Assembly: GCF_947487575.1 (NCBI RefSeq) | Contig: NZ_CANKXG010000005.1 | Span: 186,001 to 250,000, forward strand | Reading direction: 5' to 3' | From: an uncultured Algibacter sp. | GTDB lineage: Bacteria > Bacteroidota > Bacteroidia > Flavobacteriales > Flavobacteriaceae | Length of the DNA: 64,000 nt | Shown: piece by piece, positions 24,869-32,605 of the stretch | Position numbering within the stretch: the first letter of the stretch is position 1 | Layout of the letters: every line of letters begins with the position of its first letter | Translations under genes and position numbers: made by a program | Notes under the pieces: generated by a model | Seen by the model: the letters and a program-made list of their open reading frames with translations, nothing else | The model's database searches: none | What the model was told of the DNA's origin: nothing

Positions 24869-27295
24869 TTATCTTAACTCTGCTCCAAGTTGTTTTTCAA
24901 AACTAGTTTGTAGTTTACTCATAATCTTATCAATTTGTTTATCAGTAAGCGTTTTGTTTTCATCTTGAAGTGTAAAACTAACCGCATAACTCTTTTTACC
25001 TTTTGGTAAGTTTTTACCTTGATATACATCAAATAGATTTACATCTCTAAGTAATTGTTTTTCACTTTGCTTGGCTATTTTATAAATAGATTCAAAAGTA
25101 ACGTTGTCATCCAAAAGTAAGGCGAAATCTCGCCGTACTTCAGGGTATTTAGGGATAGCCTTAAACTTAATTTTATTATGCCTAACCAAATCTAAAATAG
25201 TATCCCATTTAAAATCTGCATAAATCACATCTTGAGCAATATCAAAATGTTTTAAAATAGACTTTTTTACCAAACCAAATTCTACCAATTTGTTTTTACC
25301 TAACCCTAAACTAATGCCTTCAGCAAATAAATCGTTTTTAATTGGCGACTCCTGGAACTTAGAAATGCCTAAACGCTCAAGAATTGAAGTAATTAAGCCT
25401 TTCATTAAAAAGAAATCACTTTTTTTACTTTTACTAATCCAATTTTCAGAGGATTGATTGCCAGTTATGATAAGAGATAAATGCTTAAATTCTTCACGTT
25501 TATCATCATAACCATGATAGGTTTTTCCAAATTCAAACAACTTTAAATCTGATCGCTTTCTGTTTATATTAAATGAAACGGCTTCTAAACCTGAAAATAA
25601 TAAAGACTGCCTTAAAACTGATAAATCATTACTTAAAGGGTTTAACATAGTAATGTTATGTTCATCCTTTAATTGTTCACTTAAAGCTACATAATTTGGA
25701 GTTGTAAGCGAATTTGAAAGAATTTCATAATAACCTTGTGAAGCCAATTGATTCCCAACAATGTTTTGAATTTTATAATCTTCAAAACGTGTTGTTGTGG
25801 ATATGGATGCGTTAAGTTTTTCGGTAGTTTTAATATTATTATACCCGTAAACTCTTAGTATTTCTTCTATAACATCTGCTTCTCTCTCAACATCGTTTCT
25901 AAAAGCAGGAACAGTTAAACCTAAACCAGTTTCGGTTACATTGTTTACTTTTATATCTAAAGAGGTTAAAATACTTTTAATAGTTTCTCTAGGAATTTCT
26001 TCTCCTATTAATTTCTTAGCTTTTTCAAAACTTAAACGGACTTCAAAATCTTTAATTTTATTTGGATAAATATCAATAATGTCACTCGTTATTTCACCGC
26101 CTGCTAGTTCCTGAATTAGTAATGCAGCGCGTTTTAAAGCATATTCACAAATATTTGGGTCTATACCGCGCTCAAACCTAAATGAAGCATCAGTATTTAA
26201 AGCATGACGTTTAGCCGATTTTCTAATACTCACAGGGTTAAAATATGCACTCTCTAAGAAAATACTAGTTGTATTCTCGGTAACTCCAGAATCAATGCCT
26301 CCAAAAACTCCAGCAATGCACATTGGTTTTTCGCCATCACAAATCATTAAATCATCTTCATGTAATTCGCGTTCAACACCATCTAAAGTGATAAATTTGG
26401 TTCCCGCTTTCAATGTTTTAACTTCAATTTTGTTTCCAGAAATTTTTACAGCGTCAAAAGCATGTAGTGGTTGCCCTAAATCATGTAAAACATAATTAGT
26501 TGCATCTACAATATTATTTATTGGACTCAAGCCAATAGCTTTTAATCGGTGTTGTAGCCAAGCAGGAGATTCAGCAACTTTTAAACCAGAAATTGTAACA
26601 CCACAATATCGAGGTGCTAAGTCTTTATTAATAACATCTACATCTATTTTTAAAGTTCTATTTTCAACATTAAAAGCACTTACAGAAGGTGTTATTAATT
26701 CTAAATTAATATCTTTTTGAACCAATCCAGCTTTTAAATCACGAGCAGTTCCTAAATGACTCATTGCATCAGCACGGTTTGGAGTTAAGCCAATTTCAAA
26801 AACTTGGTCGTTTTCAATGTTAAAAACATCTGTGGCTAGTGTTCCTACTTTAATTTTATCATCTAAAACTAGGATGCCATCATGAGATTTACCAAGACCT
26901 AATTCATCCTCAGCGCAAATCATACCAAAGCTTTCTTCGCCTCTAATCTTACCTTTTTTTATAGTCCAAGATTCACCTTCATCAGTATATAAAGTAGTGC
27001 CTATAGTAGCAACAGGTACTTTCTGCCCGGCAGCTACATTAGGTGCTCCACATACAATTTGCAATGGTGCTTCACCACCAACGTTAACTGTTGTTACTTT
27101 TAGTTTGTCTGCGTTTGGGTGTTTTACACACGTTAAAACTTCGCCAACAACAACACCTTCTAATCCGCCTTTAACAGATTGGTAGGTTTCTAAACCCTCA
27201 ACTTCAAGTCCTAAATCGGTAAGTAATTCACTGGTTTGCTCTGGTGCCCAATCTGTTTTTAAAAACTGTTTTAACCAGTTATATGAAATCTTCAT
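24869..27295 (-). CDS. pheT: Phenylalanyl-tRNA synthetase beta subunit
   Basis: 808 residues, the usual length. Domains in order: N-terminal MKISYNWLKQFL typical of the family, EMAP-II-like tRNA-binding domain (about 40-150, with GGEAPLQIVCGAPN), B3/B4 editing region (about 215-380, containing NNIVDATNYVLHDLGQPLHAFD), B5 domain (about 405-475), the catalytic-like core, and the C-terminal ferredoxin-fold anticodon-binding domain with KYPEVRRDFALLLDD. It forms the alpha2-beta2 enzyme with PheS, encoded elsewhere. It is a single-gene transcript with an exact consensus promoter and a strong terminator. Confidence 0.97.
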   Translation of the reverse strand: MKISYNWLKQFLKTDWAPEQTSELLTDLGLEVEGLETYQSVKGGLEGVVVGEVLTCVKHPNADKLKVTTVNVGGEAPLQIVCGAPNVAAGQKVPVATIGTTLYTDEGESWTIKKGKIRGEESFGMICAEDELGLGKSHDGILVLDDKIKVGTLATDVFNIENDQVFEIGLTPNRADAMSHLGTARDLKAGLVQKDINLELITPSVSAFNVENRTLKIDVDVINKDLAPRYCGVTISGLKVAESPAWLQHRLKAIGLSPINNIVDATNYVLHDLGQPLHAFDAVKISGNKIEVKTLKAGTKFITLDGVERELHEDDLMICDGEKPMCIAGVFGGIDSGVTENTTSIFLESAYFNPVSIRKSAKRHALNTDASFRFERGIDPNICEYALKRAALLIQELAGGEITSDIIDIYPNKIKDFEVRLSFEKAKKLIGEEIPRETIKSILTSLDIKVNNVTETGLGLTVPAFRNDVEREADVIEEILRVYGYNNIKTTEKLNASISTTTRFEDYKIQNIVGNQLASQGYYEILSNSLTTPNYVALSEQLKDEHNITMLNPLSNDLSVLRQSLLFSGLEAVSFNINRKRSDLKLFEFGKTYHGYDDKREEFKHLSLIITGNQSSENWISKSKKSDFFLMKGLITSILERLGISKFQESPIKNDLFAEGISLGLGKNKLVEFGLVKKSILKHFDIAQDVIYADFKWDTILDLVRHNKIKFKAIPKYPEVRRDFALLLDDNVTFESIYKIAKQSEKQLLRDVNLFDVYQGKNLPKGKKSYAVSFTLQDENKTLTDKQIDKIMSKLQTSFEKQLGAELR

Positions 27296-27319
27296 AAATC
27301 ATTATGCTATTAAAGGTAG

Positions 27320-27349
27320 CAAAGATAAAATATTGCAGCAAGCATTCAA
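27320..27349 (-). promoter_or_regulatory. Consensus promoter of pheT
   Basis: On the minus strand TTG (27349-27347), a 19-bp spacer and TATCTTTG (27327-27320) match TTG-N19-TAnnTTTG exactly, 25 bp upstream of the pheT start. Confidence 0.8.
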
Positions 27350-27471
27350 ACAAAGCATTATGTTTTGTTTAGTAAATCGTTCTATATTTTTTTAATTTAA
27401 AAGAAATTTAATCTTTTAAAACCTTTAAATATAAGCTGATTTTTGTCATTTTTTAAGCACCCATTCAAGCG

Positions 27472-27479
27472 TACTTTTG
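27472..27479 (+). promoter_or_regulatory. Bacteroidota -7 box (TACTTTTG) for the first Crp/Fnr gene
   Basis: A perfect TAnnTTTG box 22 bp before the ATG, with TTT at the expected -33 position instead of TTG. Confidence 0.55.
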
Positions 27480-27501
27480 CTTAAATTAAAGGTATGAGAT
27501 T

Positions 27502-28191
27502 ATGTCTAATTATAATGTTTACGTTGGAAAGCAGTTCAACTTTTTTAAAAGCTTATCAAGCAATGAGCTTGCGCTTATAGAGAAAACAACTTCGTTTCTT
27601 AAAATAGTTAAAGGCGATATTGTGTTTCTTGAAAATGAACTTTTGCAGAAATTATATTGTATTAAAGAAGGTGCTTGTAAATTTTCTTTAATAGATGATA
27701 GCGGAAAAGAGCATATTACCAAATTACTTGGTAAAGGAGACCTTATGGGAAGACGCTCTATTATTACTAATAAAGGAGCTTTAGTTACCGCTACAGCTAT
27801 AAAAGATACTACGCTTTGTTTACTAGATAAAACGCCAATAATAAAAAGCCTTAGAGAAAATAATGCCTTTTGTCAAGATATCTTAAAAGGGTTTATTGGA
27901 GATATGGAAGATGAAACTGAGAAAATTGCATATTTTCAAAATCATGCTACGGTTAAAGTAAGGCTTGCTGGTTTACTAATGTATTTGAATGATAAATTTG
28001 GTACTGAAAAGGAAGGTTGGATTAATGTGTCTTTAAAACGCCGTGACATAGCTGGTATTTTAGGAACTACTAGTGAATATATTATTTCTTTATTAGCTTC
28101 TTTTAAAGGAAAAAACCTTTTGAGTTTAAAACGTGATAAAATTAAAATCATTTCAGAAAAAGAACTCAGAAAATTTATAAAAACGTGTTGA
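27502..28191 (+). CDS. Crp/Fnr family transcription regulator
   Basis: 229 residues: a cyclic-nucleotide-binding-like beta-barrel (about 15-125, with GDIVFLENELLQKLYCIKEG), a dimerisation helix, and a winged-helix domain whose recognition helix region is RRDIAGILGTTSEYIISLLASF. The arginines and glutamate expected for cAMP binding are not evident, so another signal or redox state is likely. Cysteines are few and scattered. It is followed by a terminator and then by a second Crp/Fnr gene of different sequence. Target genes are unknown; the small HMA protein downstream is a candidate. Confidence 0.9.
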   Translation: MSNYNVYVGKQFNFFKSLSSNELALIEKTTSFLKIVKGDIVFLENELLQKLYCIKEGACKFSLIDDSGKEHITKLLGKGDLMGRRSIITNKGALVTATAIKDTTLCLLDKTPIIKSLRENNAFCQDILKGFIGDMEDETEKIAYFQNHATVKVRLAGLLMYLNDKFGTEKEGWINVSLKRRDIAGILGTTSEYIISLLASFKGKNLLSLKRDKIKIISEKELRKFIKTC

Positions 28192-28222
28192 ACCTATAAT
28201 TTTATAGGTTTCAATTTTTTTT
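28191..28222 (+). terminator. Intrinsic terminator between the two Crp/Fnr genes
   Basis: An 8-bp stem, AACCTATA with TATAGGTT, around a 4-base loop, followed closely by eight T residues. It overlaps the last base of the first gene, so the second Crp/Fnr gene is probably transcribed separately. Confidence 0.75.
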
Positions 28223-28261
28223 CATCATGTATCTTTATTGCTTCTAAAGACTAACACTTTA

Positions 28262-28966
28262 ATGGAGCAAGATAAAAATGCAAACCGTTGTGAAAACTGT
28301 ATAGTTAGACAGTTTAATGATTTACATGCATTGAATAGAGATGAACTTAGTGAAGTCTCTAAAGCAAAAGTTTCTAAAATTATAAAAAAGGGAGATATAC
28401 TTTTTGAAGAAGGCGAGAAATTAAATGGTGTTTTTTGTATTCGTGATGGTGTTTCTAAACTTTCTAAATTAAGCTCTAATGGTAAAGACCAAATAGTTAA
28501 ATTGGCTACAAAAGGAGAGGTTATTGGTCAAAGTTCTGTAATAGCCGACGAGAAAGTGAATTTGAGTGCTACAGCTTTGAATGATATGCAGGTATGTTTT
28601 ATTCCTAAAGAAAAAATTGTAAACCCTTTAAAAGCAAATCCTAAATTTACTTTGGAAGTTTTAAAAACGGTTGTTAGTGATTTAAAAGATTCTAATGACA
28701 CTATTATTAATCTTTCTCAAAAAAATGTTAAACAAAGAATAGCTCAAACACTTATTTATCTTAAAAATAATTATGGAGAAGATAATGAAGGTTATCTAAG
28801 CATGAGCTTGTCTAGAGAAGATTTAAGTAGTGTTGTAGGTACAGCAACTGAATCTTGTATAAGAAGTGTTTCTGCTATGAAGAAAGAGGGTTATATTCTA
28901 ATATCTAACAAGAAAACTAAGATTTTAGATGTTAAAAAACTTGAGCGGCTTATATACGATTTGTAG
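28262..28966 (+). CDS. Crp/Fnr family regulator with N-terminal CxxC, Fnr-like
   Basis: I start at ATG 28262 rather than an upstream in-frame TTG at 28240-28238, because MEQDKNANRCENC is the usual beginning of this Bacteroidota subgroup; that gives 234 residues. The CENC pair near residue 10 recalls the first two cluster cysteines of Fnr. Two more cysteines occur in the barrel (VFCIRDG and MQVCFIP), so a four-cysteine set is conceivable. The C-terminal winged helix contains SREDLSSVVGTATESCIR. Relatives control microaerobic respiration and metal genes. Oxygen sensing is a hypothesis. Confidence 0.88.
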   Translation: MEQDKNANRCENCIVRQFNDLHALNRDELSEVSKAKVSKIIKKGDILFEEGEKLNGVFCIRDGVSKLSKLSSNGKDQIVKLATKGEVIGQSSVIADEKVNLSATALNDMQVCFIPKEKIVNPLKANPKFTLEVLKTVVSDLKDSNDTIINLSQKNVKQRIAQTLIYLKNNYGEDNEGYLSMSLSREDLSSVVGTATESCIRSVSAMKKEGYILISNKKTKILDVKKLERLIYDL

Positions 28967-29055
28967 TATTATATTTCGCTTTTTTTTAAAACCTAACAAA
29001 TATCACATTTTATAACATTTTTACTTTATAAGTTTACAACTTTAAGATGTAAACG

Positions 29056-29322
29056 ATGTATGCCACTGTAAACATAGATGCAATAGGATGTAGTAATTGT
29101 AGGGATTTTGTTTTATCAAAATTACTTATAGTTGCTGGTATATCGAATATAGAAATTGATGTAGAAACAAAGATTTTAAGTTTTAGTTATAAAAGCCATA
29201 ATGCTATGGAAGGTTTGAGGTTGTATCTTCAAGAAATTGGTTACCCGATTACTAAGGATTCAAGCTTAATTATTAATAAAGATGTTGTTATTAATGATTA
29301 TTATGAAGATGAATTGGTCTAA
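29056..29322 (+). CDS. Small heavy-metal-associated (HMA) domain protein
   Basis: An 88-residue cytoplasmic protein with ferredoxin-like HMA topology. The metal loop is IGCSNCRDF, equivalent to the GMTCxxC copper loop of CopZ-type chaperones and P-type ATPase N-domains. The C-terminus is acidic (NDYYEDELV). It may buffer or deliver copper or zinc. The upstream neighbour is an Fnr-like regulator, an arrangement often seen next to heavy-metal ATPase and cbb3 oxidase genes in Bacteroidota, though none of those is in this window. The family assignment is good; the metal is inferred. Confidence 0.82.
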   Translation: MYATVNIDAIGCSNCRDFVLSKLLIVAGISNIEIDVETKILSFSYKSHNAMEGLRLYLQEIGYPITKDSSLIINKDVVINDYYEDELV

Positions 29323-29332
29323 TAATAGCTTT

Positions 29333-29803
29333 TTAAAGGTCTTCTAACATCAAATTATAATCATATTGTAAATCTTCGTGAAGTTTATCAATTGTTTTTT
29401 TTGCTAAAGCAATTTGCCTATTATACATATTGAGAAGTTGTGTGCTTCGTTTTATGCTTGGTTTAAAGTCTTTTAGTTTTTCACAGAAATAGATTAATAG
29501 TTCTACTTCGGTTTCTTTTTTTTGGGAGTATCGGATGAATTTTTTTACGTTTCGGAGAATTTTACGAACGCTTTTTCTGATGTAAAAGTAACTGTCTTTA
29601 TTAATGAGTTTAAACTCGTCGTCCATATATGTTTTTACGGTTTCTATATATCCACTTTCGTTATGTGATTCGAATAATAGATAGGTGAGGAGTTCTTTGT
29701 TCTCTTTTTTGAAACGCGCTAAACGCAAGCAAAGTACTTCAATTTCTTGACTTGAAAGTGTTTTCAATTCTTTCTTAATTTCTGGTAATGGCACAGCTTT
29801 CAT
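29333..29803 (-). CDS. Conserved helical protein of unknown function
   Basis: A 156-residue, highly charged, mostly helical protein with no signal peptide. It begins MKAVPLPEIKKELKTLSSQE, which looks like a small HEAT- or TPR-like helical fold, and has a basic middle (RKSVRKILRNVKKFIRY). I know similar proteins as uncharacterised in flavobacteria. It is convergent with the HMA gene, 11 bp between stops. No functional clue comes from its neighbours. Confidence 0.75.
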   Translation of the reverse strand: MKAVPLPEIKKELKTLSSQEIEVLCLRLARFKKENKELLTYLLFESHNESGYIETVKTYMDDEFKLINKDSYFYIRKSVRKILRNVKKFIRYSQKKETEVELLIYFCEKLKDFKPSIKRSTQLLNMYNRQIALAKKTIDKLHEDLQYDYNLMLEDL

Positions 29804-29904
29804 CTAAAAAAATGATTTGTTGTTAAATATAAAAAATCCATTATAAGTGAGCTGGTTTATTGGTGTTAAAAAATAAGTGTATGTTGTAAGTTGACACCTA
29901 TAAT

Positions 29905-30020
29905 GGCGGACCTACCAGGTTAGGGATTGTAGTGGATAGCCCACAGCCCAATCCCGATAGCTATCGGGAGAGGTACGAGGACTTAGAACGGAAATTTCGA
30001 CCCTTGTGGTAATGCCCAAA
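29905..30020 (+). repeat. Dispersed structured element, copy 1
   Basis: Contains GTTAGGGATTGTAGTGGATAG, then a variable hairpin (CCCGATAGCTATCGGG), then a conserved 3' part with CGAGGACTTAGAACGG and a closing ATGCCCAAA. The same blocks in the same order occur at 50433-50546 and, inverted, at 57611-57720. The layout suggests a folded RNA or folded DNA element. It may belong to the Flavo-1 RNA motif described in flavobacteria, but I cannot confirm this without a covariance model. It sits between convergent-side genes with no ORF of its own. Confidence 0.65.
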
Positions 30021-30027
30021 CATGACT

Positions 30028-32472
30028 TTATCTTAACTTTGGAAAGTTTTTAGGGTTTACCTCGTGCATAACACCATAAACACTTTCAAAAATATCTTCG
30101 GCAGAAGGTTTTGAGAAATAATCGCCATCATTACCGTAAGCTGGTCGGTGAGATTTAGCCGTTAATGTTTTTGGATTGCTATCTAAATATTGAAAAGCGT
30201 TTTGTTCGTTTAATATTTTATTAAGCATATATGCTGAAGCACCACCAGGTACATCCTCATCAATAATAACGACTCTATTTGTTTTGGCTATGCTTTTTAC
30301 GATGTCATGATTTAAATCAAAAGGCATTAATGATTGAACATCAATAACTTCAGCATCAATCCCGACCGCCAATAAATCTTTAGCCGTTTGAGCAACAATG
30401 CGTAAGGTAGAACCATAAGAAATTAGGGTAATATCGGAACCTTCTTTTATAGTTTCAACAACGCCTATAGGTGTTTTAAGAGTGCCTAAGTTGTTAGGCA
30501 TTTTTTCTTTAAGCCTATATCCATTTAAACATTCTACAACTATAGCTGGGTCATCTCCATATAAAAGGGTGTTATAAAATCCGGCTGCTTTTGTCATGTT
30601 TCTTGGTACTAATAAATTAACGCCTTTAACTAAGTTTAGAATACCTCCCATTTGAGAACCAGAATGCCATATTCCTTCTAATCTGTGCCCGCGCGTTCTA
30701 ATAATTAATGGAGCTTTTTGTTTTCCTTTGGTTCTATAATGTAAGGTTGCTAAGTCATCACTAATTATTTGTAGGGCATATAGAATGTAATCTAAATATT
30801 GAATTTCTGCAATTGGTCTTAAACCGCGTAAAGCCATACCAATACCTTGGCCTATAATTGTAGCTTCTCTTATACCTACATCTGCAACCCGTAATTCTCC
30901 ATATTTTTCTTGTAAACCTTCTAAACCTTGATTAACATCTCCTATATTACCTGTGTCTTCACCAAATACTAAAGCTTCTGGGTATTGGTTAAAAATAGTA
31001 TCAAAGTTATCACGAAGTATTATTCTGCCATCTACCTGCGTTGCATCATCGTTATAAGTTGGTTTTATTTCATTAATTTTTATGTTAGAACGCTGTGTTT
31101 CACTATATAAATGCGAACTAAACATAGGTTGAGCATGTTCAAAAATAGAATTTATCCATTTGCTTAATATTTTTTTCTCTGGAATAGATTCTCCAACAAT
31201 AAACCTAAGGGCTTTTCTTGCATGCGATAGAATGTCTTTTCTTGTTGGTTCTGTAATATTTGCTATACTATCTTTTAATTTTGAAATAAAAGTGCCATTA
31301 ACGCTTGCAGATTCTACTTGTTTTAAAATTGAAATTAATTCTTGTTGTTCCTTTTTTATTGGCCTCAAAAAGGTATTCCAAGCATTCTTTTTTGCCTCTC
31401 TTACATTTTTTTTTGCATTTCTTTCAATTTCAACTAGGGCTTCATTTGTAGCTATACCGCTTTCAATAATCCATTCACGTAATTTAGTGTTACAATCATA
31501 CTTAGCCTCCCATTCAAGTCTTTCGGCTGTTTTATAACGCTCATGCGAACCAGATGTTGAGTGGCCTTGCGGTTGCGTAAGTTCTTTTACATGTATCAAA
31601 ACAGGTACATGTTCTTCTCTAGCAATAGTTGCAGCTTCTTGATAGGTTTCTATTAAATTAGCATAGTCCCAGCCTTTAACAAGCAAAATTTCGTAGCCAT
31701 TATTATCTTTGTCTCTTTGGAATCCTTTTAAGATTTCTGAGATATTTTCTTTTGTAGTTTGATGTTTGGCATGAACAGAAATACCATATTCATCATCCCA
31801 AACACTAATCACCATTGGTACTTGTAAAACTCCAGCGGCATTTATGGTTTCAAAAAATAAGCCTTCGCTAGTACTGGCGTTACCAATAGTTCCCCATGCG
31901 ACTTCATTTCCTTTTATTGAAAAATTGGTTGTGTTTATACCATCAACCTCTCTGAAAATTTTTGATGCTTGAGCCAAACCAAGTAAGCGTGGCATTTGAC
32001 CAGCAGTTGGTGAGATATCTGCACTAGAATTATATTGTTTAGTAAGGTCTTTCCAGCTGCCATTATCATTTAGACTATGTGTTACAAAATGCCCTCCCAT
32101 TTGGCGACCAGCCGACATAGGTTCTTCCTTAATATCTGTATTAGCATATAAACCAGCAAAAAATTGATTGGGTGTCAGTTCGCCAATAGCCATCATGAAT
32201 GTTTGGTCTCTGTAGTAACCAGACCTCCAATCACCTTTCATAAAAGCTTTTGCCATTGCTAATTGAGGTACCTCTTTACCATCACCAAAAATTCCAAACT
32301 TTGCCTTCCCTGTTAAAACCTCTCTGCGACCCAGTAAACTACACTCACGACTTACCATAGCAGTTCGGTAGTCATTTATTACTTCAGCTTTAAAATCTTC
32401 GAATGACAAATTGTTTTTCAAGTCAGTTATGGGTTGCATAGATTCATGCTTTTGGAATGCAAAAGTAGTCAT
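30028..32472 (-). CDS. 2-oxoacid dehydrogenase E1 component, alpha and beta subunits fused
   Basis: I use the ATG at 32472 (MTTFAFQKHE); an upstream ATG at 32490 would add MQKRRI. About 814 residues. The N-terminal half is an E1 alpha subunit with the TPP-binding GNASTSEGLFFETINAAG region and the SGSHERYK phosphorylation-loop-like motif. The C-terminal half, from about residue 485, is an E1 beta subunit with VFGEDTGNIGDVNQG and ADVGIREATIIGQGIG. Such fusions are the usual Bacteroidota form and act as branched-chain 2-oxoacid, or pyruvate, dehydrogenase E1 with separately encoded E2 and E3. Which acid is used is not readable. Confidence 0.93.
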   Translation of the reverse strand: MTTFAFQKHESMQPITDLKNNLSFEDFKAEVINDYRTAMVSRECSLLGRREVLTGKAKFGIFGDGKEVPQLAMAKAFMKGDWRSGYYRDQTFMMAIGELTPNQFFAGLYANTDIKEEPMSAGRQMGGHFVTHSLNDNGSWKDLTKQYNSSADISPTAGQMPRLLGLAQASKIFREVDGINTTNFSIKGNEVAWGTIGNASTSEGLFFETINAAGVLQVPMVISVWDDEYGISVHAKHQTTKENISEILKGFQRDKDNNGYEILLVKGWDYANLIETYQEAATIAREEHVPVLIHVKELTQPQGHSTSGSHERYKTAERLEWEAKYDCNTKLREWIIESGIATNEALVEIERNAKKNVREAKKNAWNTFLRPIKKEQQELISILKQVESASVNGTFISKLKDSIANITEPTRKDILSHARKALRFIVGESIPEKKILSKWINSIFEHAQPMFSSHLYSETQRSNIKINEIKPTYNDDATQVDGRIILRDNFDTIFNQYPEALVFGEDTGNIGDVNQGLEGLQEKYGELRVADVGIREATIIGQGIGMALRGLRPIAEIQYLDYILYALQIISDDLATLHYRTKGKQKAPLIIRTRGHRLEGIWHSGSQMGGILNLVKGVNLLVPRNMTKAAGFYNTLLYGDDPAIVVECLNGYRLKEKMPNNLGTLKTPIGVVETIKEGSDITLISYGSTLRIVAQTAKDLLAVGIDAEVIDVQSLMPFDLNHDIVKSIAKTNRVVIIDEDVPGGASAYMLNKILNEQNAFQYLDSNPKTLTAKSHRPAYGNDGDYFSKPSAEDIFESVYGVMHEVNPKNFPKLR

Positions 32473-32605
32473 TATGCGCCTTTTTTGCAATTAATTTGAG
32501 TGATAAAAATTATCAAATTCTTAAAATTTGTAGATTTTTATCAGGTATTTTGTGAAATACTTAAGACTTGATAGTTTTTAATGATTATTATATAATCAAA
32601 AAAAA

